Shown: positions 54,960 through 64,000 of the stretch, in pieces
Numbering within the stretch: position 1 is the stretch's first letter
Layout: each line of letters starts with the position of its first letter
Assembly (NCBI GenBank): GCA_022113835.1
Contig: JAILWY010000009.1
Coordinates: forward strand, 18,877,501-18,941,500
Length of the DNA stretch: 64,000 bases
Source: Atopsyche davidsoni
Taxonomy: Eukaryota > Arthropoda > Insecta > Trichoptera > Hydrobiosidae
Reading direction: 5' to 3'
Notes under the pieces: generated by a model
What the model was told of the DNA's origin: nothing
Seen by the model: only the letters and a program-made list of their open reading frames with translations
The model's database searches: none
Made by a program: the position numbers and the translations under genes

Positions 54960-57900
54960 ATGTCTGAGAATGCTTCATTTATTGTCAAGCCAGCGAGAGG
55001 CTGGCTGCATCCGGATCTTTTGGTATCCAAAGACGGCGTAACATACGCAGTCAGGGTGAGGATTTACCTTTTATACCCGTAAAAATGAAATATTATTAAC
55101 CTCAGTAATGTTACTTAAAAGGACAAATTTATTAATTTTGTTTTTAGTATATCGGATGCCTAGAAGTTTTTACATCTATGAAGAGTTTGGATTTCGAAAC
55201 AAGATCTCTCGTGGCAAAGTGAGTGTTTTTTTTCAACTCTGTTTAAAATTTTGATTTAACACTAGATTGCCCAAGATTTGATGTATACCTATATTGCCTA
55301 AAAGCAGTCAAAATGACTGCTTTGTGAAAGAGTAACTAATGGGTAAAGAAATTTGTTTAAAATTATTTTTTTATATTTTTTATATTATTTACAGTTATAT
55401 AAGTAAATATTAAAAATAAAAAAAATTTACTTCACTTGGTAAAAAATAATTTATGCATTATTATTTGTACATTTTAGGAAATTAAAGTGGAAATCTTTTT
55501 ATGTGTACATCTTCCGCAAACATACTTTTGACATTTTTCACATATATTATTTGTTTTGTTGTTGTGGCAAAGTCGTACTTGACTAATTTTGCGTTTGTTA
55601 GAATGGGTTGCATTTGATGATGGTGCAATTGATCTTTATGGGTCTTCATGATCTGATAAATTTTTCTGTCTTGCAGCTCTGTATTCGGTGAAAAGCTGTT
55701 CTGTTTATTGAAACAAGAACTCTTTTCGTTGTATTTGTATTCCTGTCGTTTCTTTGTAAAGGATCCAAGCATTTATAGCAGCTAAATCTAAAATATTAAA
55801 TAATATTTGGAGGGAACTACGTTATCTACGAGAACTAGAAAAAATACAGCAAAAGCTAGTTATCTACGAGAACTAGCTTTTACTGTATATTTTCTGGCCA
55901 TTTGATCCGCCACATCAACTCCAAATTTTGTGCTGTTATAATATTGAATAGATTCCGGTAACATTTTTTTATTACTATGATCAATTTTGACGTATTTATG
56001 CTTAGAACTTAGAACAGCTACTCTTTTATTTGTTTTGCTTTTATATATTGTAAGAACTCAATTCTCTAATTTATATAGCAGAGTGGAAAAACGAGGCAGT
56101 TATCCTTCGTTTGTTTGGCTACTTTGAGTAGTTCTCTTTTGATTCCTCTAATAGTTCCAACTAGAGGTGTTTTTTTGCCAATAATTTTGTAACGAGTGAC
56201 AAGTTAGTGAAAAAGTTATCCGTCGTGATATTTCATCCATTGCTTGTATATGGCTCGACAAGTTTTAGAACAACGTGTTCACCGAGAAGCATTGACGATG
56301 GTCGTTGTTCATCTCTCCCCAAATAAGGAAAGCCATTCATCTACTAAAATCTGATGCAAGTCAGAATTTGATGCCAAATTTGTTGGGTTTATTAGACATA
56401 TACTGTGTAAACCTGCACCTGGGTTTTGACGGAAATAATTGCTCGTCAACTGTTATATTTTGCCCTGGTTGATAGCAAGCTTGACTATTTTCAATGAACT
56501 TGTCCCATATTTCCGAAATCGAGGCAAATTTATTTGTTTTAAGGCTTGTTTCGGTTAACTGGTTTCGGTTCTTTTGTCAGAACAAATAAATCGTAGGATT
56601 TGATTGAACTTTTCTCTGGCCAGTTTTTCTAAAAAATTCGGGACCTCGCTTTGCTGACCATAAATAACTCAGTTTTAAATTTTTTTCCTCGGAGGCTCCA
56701 CGAGCATATAAAATCCCAATAAATGCAAGTATTTCCTGTAATGCTGTTCAATCATTCCTCAAAATTCGGCGGCCTTCTTCTTCTGTGCACTTTTTTATAT
56801 GTTTGATAATATAGTTATCTATTATCAATGAGAATGCACTGATAAGATTATCTGTCATAATGTTCCTTTTTGCGTAGCCTGATGGCCCTTTCACACCCTT
56901 GAAAATACAAGTAGATGGTAACCTTCTAGAAAGTTAAATTTTGACCACACAGTACCATCGGGAGCTATTTCGGTCTCCTGAATGGTGTTTTCAGTTTTCA
57001 GTTTTCAGCTTCATGATGTCAATTTATCATGTACTTGTATGTTATCATGTGACGATAATCGAAAAAAAAATGAAAACTGTTAGCTCAATACAGAACCGAA
57101 CTGTTCGTATAATAAATTGACTCAATTCAATAATAAGAGTCATTTGATTATTTAAAATTTCCCAAGCAGTCAAAATGACTGCTTTTGGGCAATATAGGTA
57201 TAACACATATATATATACCGGAAATGAAGGGTGTGGAGGTAAATTCAATTATCAATAAACGCATTTATATGTTTTAGAAAAAGTCATAAAATTTTAAGAA
57301 ATTATGTTTATAAATACATAATTTTTTTTCTAATTGAAATTCAAAAGCAGTCAAAATGACTTCTTTGGGCAACCTAGTGTTAACTAGTACGGCCTCGAGT
57401 AAAAGGGCAAGGAAAAATATGATCAGTTGTTACTTTAAATTATTTTAAGCTACGAGACCTACGAGAGATTGATTTTCAGAGAGTGCATAAACCGAGTGTG
57501 CGAAGCTGTGGGGCTTAAAACGGCAGACAAGAAACGTCGAGTAGACAAGCGAGTCTCACGTGCAATTGCGCAACAACCCCGCATGAGCCACGCCGGTGAT
57601 GACGTATCTCTCACAATATCCAGCAAGAGTCTCTCTCTCAGCACACTAGAGGGAGCAGAAGTCATCGCCCGCCACGACATGCCTCGCATCTCCTTTGCTT
57701 CCGGAGGGGATACGGTACGACCGTTTCTGTTTTGTAACGACGGTGACCTTTTCCCTTACTTATTAAAAAATCATTTTTTTGCTGTGATATGTACCATCGG
57801 GCATAATTGGCCTGGCCCCTAGTACACTGCCGTGGACCATAGACCGTAATTACTTTTTGGAATTGTAATCGAATGAGTAGCTCGATTATCTCTTCAGCTG

Positions 57901-60900
57901 CCATTATAATTAGTTTCTTTTGATGATACGCCGTGTGCTAAATAATCTTTTGAAACAAAACGAAATATTATTGGCGAGGGTTTAAATATTTTTCTCGTTA
58001 TCGAAAACTTTAGCAGCCGATTCCTTTTGGAATAATCTGTTTTCACAAATTTGCTCAAGATTCATGTATATGACCAATATTACTGACGATCCCCGTCTTA
58101 GGACCAAACAAAATATCATAAACTTGTGGACTCTATTACTTGATTTTTAACTTTAATTTTGCAACACCATGACTACAAATCTTAGGTAACAAGTTTTTCT
58201 GCTCAGTGTCTATTCACTTGTCATATTTCAGGACACGCTAGACTTTGTGGCGTATGTAGCCAAAAACCTCCAGGACTGGCGAGCTTGCTACGTGGTGGAG
58301 TGTGGAGGTGGACTCGCTCAAGATGTCATCTCTACCATTGGCCAGGCCTTTGAACTGCGTTTCAAGGAATTTCTCACTAAACCATCCAATGTTGCGTAAG
58401 ATACCGATTGTCATCACAAAAAAATATTTTTGAGTCAACTAAATTTAGAGAAGCAGTTATTTTGAAGTCGTTATTGAAGTATTGGCTGGCTACATTAAAG
58501 TTACGTTTTAAATTTTTTGATATAATTCTGAAATATCCATTTTTGACACAGAGTACTTGGTGGAATTCCATTTTAATATTTTAAATAAAATACTTTAGTG
58601 ATTTTTCCACATGTTTAATTTGATTGGTGACTGGTTTTTGCCAACTTTTCACGTTGGTATTATCAAACTGAGTGACTCAATTTGACAATGGCAACGTGAA
58701 AGGTTGGCAAAACCGGTCACCAATCAAATTAAACATGTGGAATAATCATTTATTAACATACTTGATTATTTTAAATACAGAAGAACTTTGCATGGACTGC
58801 GACATGGTGACCGAGACTACTACAATGACCTGCCGGGAAAGACTCCCCCTCCCCCTCCCACCACCCCTGCCGCACCACCCGTCCCGCCTTTGCCTGCCAG
58901 TCTACAGCACGGGTATCATATAACATATCATCTCAATCATTAATTCATGAAAAGAATCAAACATTTATTAACCCTTTGCACTCGAGAGGTGCCGCTCGGT
59001 CACCACACGATGTAATGCCACAACTCGATAGGTGCCTCTCGTGCACCATGTTGTTTGGTGCAGAGATTCGATGTGCGGTGATAACTATTTATGGAGATAT
59101 CTTGTTTATGTTTATGTGATCTTGTTCTTTAAAGTTCGTTCCTAAGCACTGCCTATATAATTTTACAAAGATGATGTTTTTTCCCTTTCAAACTACGTAA
59201 GAATTTCTTATGTAAGATAAGTGCGGCACCATTAAGGACTGCACCATGGACTGCAGTCTCAGTTCGACCTTGACAACCGTGGCAAAAGGACTAGATGTGT
59301 GCTTAATCAACCCTTATATTTTTTGCTTGTACTTCTTATCGTAATCATTAATTTGAAGGTCCCTATTTGTTTAAACTTATATTGCACTGAGGAATAGACT
59401 TTTTTCTCCCCCACAATATTAATTAGCTTTCCAATCACTTATCGCACCATTATTTTGTTTGCTTTATAATATCTAATACCATTATGATAATATGTATAAT
59501 AAACCCGGCAAAAGACATCAAATGACATACTATCGTGATACTTGTCCCGAAAACCCGGGCATGCATCTCGGCAATTGTTACATGAAATATCATACAAAGC
59601 AAAATTTCGAAGACTTATGTTTGCGAAATTATCTTCGTAAAGATGTAAATATACATTAAATATTAAAATATAAAAGTTTTATGTGGTAATCTGTATGTGT
59701 AATCATTTTAAGTTAGAGGTAAGAAATTCACCAAAAGTGCTATGAAACGCTTCGAGTTGCTGATTAGTCCGCGCGAAAACGGCCTCGAGTGCAAAGGGTT
59801 AAAGGCATTCAACCAGTCCTTTAAGATCCTTTAAATTTGATATATATCAGTTTATCATAATGCACTGTGATATTTAATATAATTTTCTATTTGCCAATGC
59901 TAGATCCCGTGCATTGTGCAGTGGTCCTAGCGTGGGGAACCTAATTGACCTCGGCAGTCCGGTCCCAGCTGCACCTCTACGGGAGCACAACTACGTCAAT
60001 GATTCCTCCCTTTCTGGTTCCCTGGCGTGTGCTCCTGCACAGAGAGACGTCTTTGGCATGCGTAAGTCACATTTCTTAGGTTTGTTTGAAGATATGTAGT
60101 TAGTTATAATCAACTGTATCAGTATCACCCGCACAAAATATATTAATACTTGTTTTTATATGATCTGTATTAATGTCAATCATATCAATAAAAAAGCAAG
60201 CTTGACTTAAGATTTTTGCCTTACTCAGTCTCTCATCTTTATTTTCTAGATCCATTCTCTGCAACTATAGAGAAGCTGAATCCGACAAAACAACATGCAA
60301 TGCTTCAGGACGAGCCTTGGTTCCACGGAACTGTCAGTCGAGCTAATGCTGAGCAGGTAAACATTCGTACCGAGTAAGGAATCTTCTGAAGTAGTACTGT
60401 ATATTATTGATTGTTGACATTCCAGTTGGTGGTCCACGATGGAGACTTCCTGGTGAGAGAATCTCAAGGTTCACCTGGCCAGTACGTTCTAACCGGAGTC
60501 CAGCTGAACTCTCGCAAACACTTGCTACTCATCGATCCTGAAGGAGTGGTGAGAATTTAACATTGCATCATATTTGTGCTGTAAAATTAACCTAATGGCA
60601 AATGTGTTTTTGAGGCTAAGTTCCATCAAATTTTCAATTACTATGTCAATAATCTATATATATATATGTGTAAGGTTTTATAATATTCGGTTGAATTTAT
60701 TGCCACGTTTTGTAAGAATCCTTGATTCCCGTGTAGTTTTTAAATCTTTGATAAACTTGTTATATTTCAGGTGAGGACAAAGGATCGCGTTTTTGAAAGT
60801 GTATCTCATCTGATTGTGTATCACTGTAAAAATGAACTTCCCATCATCTCTGCAGAAAGCACTCTAGTCTTACGAAACCCTATACTAAGAAATAAAACTC

Positions 60901-60911
60901 CCATTAAGTAA
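54960..60911 (+). CDS. Shc: SHC-adaptor protein (Shc), nine coding exons
   Basis: Cytoplasmic adaptor that binds activated receptor tyrosine kinases and passes the signal to Grb2/Sos-Ras. Exons: 54960-55055, 55148-55218, 57480-57714, 58232-58395, 58781-58912, 59904-60061, 60250-60356, 60426-60548, 60771-60911. All introns are GT-AG and phases join to 1227 nt (408 residues plus stop). PTB domain at about 6-187 ([50 protein letters not shown]). CH1 linker has the Grb2 sites YYND (Y202/Y203, before LPGK) and YVND (Y263), a proline run, and DVFGMHPF, the counterpart of the adaptin-binding motif. SH2 at about 309-400 ([26 protein letters not shown]). The ATG at 54960 is chosen because coding similarity begins there; the frame is open upstream to 54840 but that is TA repeat. 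Introns 2, 4 and 5 hold transposon sequence. Confidence 0.96.
55260..57379 (-). mobile_element. piggyBac element in Shc intron 2
   Basis: Flanked by TTAA at 55256-55259 and 57380-57383. Ends CACTAGATTGCCCAAGA (left) and, on the other strand, CACTAGGTTGCCCAAAG (right). Subterminal palindromes AGCAGTCA-AAA-TGACTGCT at 55303-55321 and 57165-57183, with a decayed third at 57346-57364. It is antisense to Shc and in the same family as the copy at 20.4-30.1 kb. Confidence 0.93.
55482..57000 (-). pseudogene. piggyBac transposase relic
   Basis: Minus frames from about 56900: [67 protein letters not shown] (first catalytic D in TVDE) near 56475-56420, [17 protein letters not shown] near 56415, [20 protein letters not shown] near 55945-55885 (third D), then a degraded tail ending [14 protein letters not shown] near 55550-55510, the cysteine-rich C-terminal zinc domain. 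Stops and frameshifts are numerous. It gives the full domain order lacking in the split copy. Confidence 0.9.
58505..58606 (-). repeat. Dispersed repeat beside the hammerhead palindrome
   Basis: On the minus strand: ttttatttaaaatattaaaa, tggaattccaccaagtact, ctgtgtcaaaaatgg. The same segment recurs in the tandem array at 22800-23045 and at 17857-17905. It directly continues from the hammerhead-like repeat, as does the copy at 49.9 kb in part. Confidence 0.6.
58607..58740. repeat. Palindrome of two hammerhead-like repeats in Shc intron 4
   Basis: Arms of about 62 nt each (58607-58672 inverted, 58680-58740 direct) run CCACATGTTTAATTTGATTG, then a motif of TTGATAA/TTGACAA, GCCAAC-type stem II and ACCGGTC, then back. 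Each arm is a decayed copy of the motif at 49990-50050. The hairpin ends 40 nt before exon 5. Confidence 0.8.
58972..59798. mobile_element. piggyBac-type non-autonomous element in Shc intron 5
   Basis: 827 bp with perfect 15-bp inverted ends CCCTTTGCACTCGAG (58972-58986) and CTCGAGTGCAAAGGG (59784-59798), flanked by TTAA on both sides (58968-58971, 59799-59802). No transposase fragment inside. Terminal sequence differs from the intron-2 element, so this is a second piggyBac-like family. Confidence 0.92.
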
Positions 60912-61040
60912 ACTGTCAAATTTATACCTGAAAATTGTCACCAGTAAAGATATTTTATCTCTAAAGGTGTAAAAGTAGCTCAATAATTGTTTGTAAGTGT
61001 ATTGTCTGAGTTTAATAAAGTAACCATAAGAAAAATGATG
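60912..61040 (+). terminator. Shc 3' UTR and polyadenylation signal
   Basis: AATAAA at 61014-61019, about 100 nt after the Shc stop, is the first canonical signal. Others further down the AT-rich flank could give longer transcripts. Confidence 0.65.
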
Positions 61041-64000
61041 CTTATATTTACTACTGATAGATTTGTTCTAATAATAACTGCCTTACTTGTATACATTCTA
61101 TAAACAATAGCTTTCACGTAATGATCCACCCGACTTACAAAATACATCTATTTGGCTTTGACTTATTTCATGTGTTGTTCACTTTGTCAGCTACTCTTCA
61201 TCCTCGTTTGTTTGTTTCTAAAATTCCGGCTCAACTTTTTATTCTTGTAAGGATATTACTGCATATGATTTGACATGCTAAACAAATTTTATATTACATG
61301 TCAACAAATGAAACCCCAATCAAATTCATATAATTAAACATAGAAATAGTCTTGTGTTCTACTGTTATATAATCCTGTGTAGAAAACTTGTCTTTTTTTT
61401 CTTCAAAATTATGAATGTTTCCATCATGAAAATATTTTCATATTGTATTATACCCAATTATTTGTATTTTCATAAAGATGAAATGTGTGCTTATTTTAAT
61501 GAATTGTCTTTCTGTGTGTTATTTATTATAGAGACTAAATAAAATATGCATATCATTATATTTTGGATAAGTAAATGAAGAAGCATATCTTAAAAGAAGT
61601 GTTTCCATACAAAACTGATGTGAAATGCATTAATAATATTTTGGTAAACAGTAGATCGAACTGTTGGGCTTACACCTGAGATAACATTTCAATGTCAAAA
61701 CTAACAAGTTAACTTTAATAACATTCATGGGTGCTAGAAATTATTCCTTGAAAATGGCTCCTGTACTGGAGTCACAAATTACACCATAACACTTATGAAC
61801 ATAATTAAAGAGATGGCAGTTATTATGTTTTAAATAGTGATTACTTCTTTTATTATGATACAATGCCTGTCTTGTTTGTTACTATAACACGTAATCCAAA
61901 ATAAATAGCAATTTGAGTTCAGATCCGAGTATAAATAAATTACTGGAGCGCTTCATTATAATGAAGTATATTTTTGGAAGTTTATTTTACATTACTGCAG
62001 TTTTAATGAAAAACATTAAAGTCAAATAACTGAAGAAAAGTCTAGAAATTCTAGTTGATAATCAGGCTTTTTCTCTTTGAATGCATTATTAGACTGTAAT
62101 TTTAAAAATTAATATTCTCTTGTCTCTAGTTGATATTTTATATAATTTTGAAATATAGATTTATATTACTCATTCATACAGGATTATTGTTTTTATATTA
62201 TGGTTGAAGCATGACATAAAATGACAAGAAAAATATCCGTATTATTTTTAACATAAAAAATATTAACATACCATCAAATCAATAATCTTGTATGCTATTC
62301 TTGTAAACTATTCCTAAAGGATGACTACATTAAACTAGGTAACTTAACCAGGTTAAAGGCGTCTTGGCTAATTGAATTATGCCAATTCAAGTCCAAAATA
62401 TCAAAAATTATTATTAAGACAGTATGTGTTAAGATACTGATATAAGTATTCACAAAACTCTATCATTATCATTAGATTAGGAGCGCATCGTGCCACTAGA
62501 GATCAAACACTCATCCATGTTTTCTCAAAGAACCAAATAAGCTTTTTCATGTCCGGTTACTTTATATATAAATGATTTTGAAAATGATTCCACAATTATA
62601 TTTAGCTTGTATATACAAGATGCCGTACTGTTCAAATACTGTATCTTCTGTATGTATACGATAGGAATTTTTACCGTTAAAGGTTTTTTTAAAATACTTT
62701 TTAAAACTAGGAAGTATTTTCATATGCATAACATTAGTTATGTATAATTTATCAGTCACTGTGATCACAGCAGTCCAAATTTGCCATATTTTTGTATGAA
62801 GATATTGTAGCAGGAAAGCAAACTGAGAAACTATTTCAAGGTTTGCTTTTTCTACAAAGAAAGATTGGTAAATCTATGTTATCATTTAACTTTTTTTATC
62901 TGCATATTGCAAATCATATTTTTTTGTCAAATATATATTTCACATCTATCTATTTTATAAATTATCAATAATGTAAACTTTACTGTTCTATATGACATTA
63001 AAAAGTATAATTACGATAGAATTTATTAATATTTTGTACCTTATTAAATTTATAAAATACAATAATATCTATTTAATTTTTAAAAAAAAGAATAAATATA
63101 ACAAATTATTTTATTGAAAAGGTCAGTTTTTTATTTAATTGAAATACAATTTAAAGAATAAGTGCAATTCAGTACCTTCCATGAAATTTATTTAACATTT
63201 GCAGAGTTATAATAGTTTTCCAAGTATACGTAACCCCAGTCCCAAGTTGGACGGTCTTAATACTAGTTCGACATCCCAGATAATCATTTACAAATTCTAA
63301 CTACCTTCCTAAAGTTAGTATCTTCCATCAAATTCAGAGTTACAATAACATTGAGTCAAATAAAGACAAAGTGAAAGTATTCAATTAACGTCTTTGTTCC
63401 AGTTAGAAGTAAAGAAAATTATTTTAAACAAATTTACATAAGTACAGATACAAATCATTAAAAAATATATTATTATATTATTAAAAAATATATTATTATA
63501 TTATTAAAATAAACATGATAAATTGGCATTTGATTGTTAAACAGATGATTTTGTACCACTTATGTCCCCTTCCTGTAACATCGATTAAATTCAGATCTGA
63601 TGAGCTCCCAAATATCATATAGAGAAGAATATTGGATTCAATGCGTGACACTGTTTCAATTACTTTCACCATTAGTGAAACTGAGGCAGTCACTTTTTTT
63701 CTCCTGTTCCTCTGGTACCAGAAGCTTTATCAATGGGTACCAATCAGGATGACCTGAGAAAATGGTTTTTTTTTCTTTTCTTTCTCCATCAGTCTTGTCA
63801 TTCTGATCTCATTGATGCTTCAGGAAAGTACTCCATCTTCTTTTTAACAATAAACATCCTCTTGCACAAATGCTAGTATGCTGATCTGTTATATCACATG
63901 CTGTCCAGGAATATGGCTCTTCTTCTACCTACGACATATTGAACAAATGGTGTTGGGTCGGGTGCATAATCAGCACTTTTTATGAGTTTTTGTTTAGCAA
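61041..64000. other. Unassigned AT-rich stretch
   Basis: Very AT-rich with a 21- to 23-bp direct duplication (ttaaaaaatatattattata) at about 63459-63505. The last 300 bases are less AT-rich and may touch a neighbouring gene on the minus strand, but no frame is convincing. Confidence 0.5.

Noticed and set aside
63700..64000. Possible minus-strand exon at the right edge (fragments such as DQHTSICARGCLLLKRRW)
   Set aside because: Suggestive residues but interrupted by stops in each frame and cut by the window end; cannot be supported.
1..64000. CRISPR arrays, tRNA or rRNA genes, bacterial operons
   Set aside because: No regularly spaced direct repeats with unique spacers, no cloverleaf with A and B boxes found by eye, no rRNA-like sequence; the window is eukaryotic.

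Overview
This is a eukaryotic, almost certainly insect, genomic window. It is AT-rich with GC-rich islands, has spliced genes, and carries insect-type piggyBac, mariner, hAT, Helitron, Penelope-like and Ty3-type elements. There is no bacterial gene organisation. I cannot fix the order; Hymenoptera is a guess only.

One host gene is readable end to end: Shc, the PTB-CH1-SH2 adaptor of receptor tyrosine kinase signalling, on the + strand at 54960-60911. Nine coding exons join in frame into a 408-residue protein. Two of its introns hold piggyBac-type insertions with TTAA target duplications (intron 2 and intron 5). Intron 4 holds a palindrome of hammerhead-ribozyme-like repeats ending 40 nt before exon 5. 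A GC-rich tract with many short tandem repeats lies upstream (about 50.1-54.2 kb) and may include the promoter region.

The rest is a graveyard of nested mobile elements. 0-7 kb: a mariner relic, GC minisatellites and Helitron pieces. 11.2-14 kb: a 2.8-kb Helitron with both ends readable. 16.8-20 kb: LINE and mariner relics and foldback repeats. 20.4-30.1 kb: a decayed piggyBac gene split by three hAT-type elements and a probable solo LTR; one hAT segment carries a Penelope-like GIY-YIG fragment and a hammerhead-like motif. 30.9-31.3 kb: a Helitron stub. 33.4-45.3 kb: a Tigger/pogo-type element split by an 11.4-kb Ty3-type retrotransposon with 3.18-kb LTRs. 45.4-47.7 kb: a mariner-family element split by a retroposon-like insert. 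47.7-48.6 kb: a fourth Helitron copy, on the minus strand.

The most striking unit is the Ty3-type element at 33556-44946. Its gag and pol frames are uninterrupted, the compared LTR segments match, and TG...CA ends, a 4-bp target duplication, a polypurine tract and a probable primer-binding site are all visible. At the gag-pol overlap there is a canonical -1 slippery heptamer, a 6-nt spacer and a strong H-type pseudoknot candidate. Pol opens with a G-patch domain ahead of protease, reverse transcriptase, RNase H and integrase. The second notable signal is a set of hammerhead-like motifs with self-complementary helix III, of the kind carried by Penelope-like elements.
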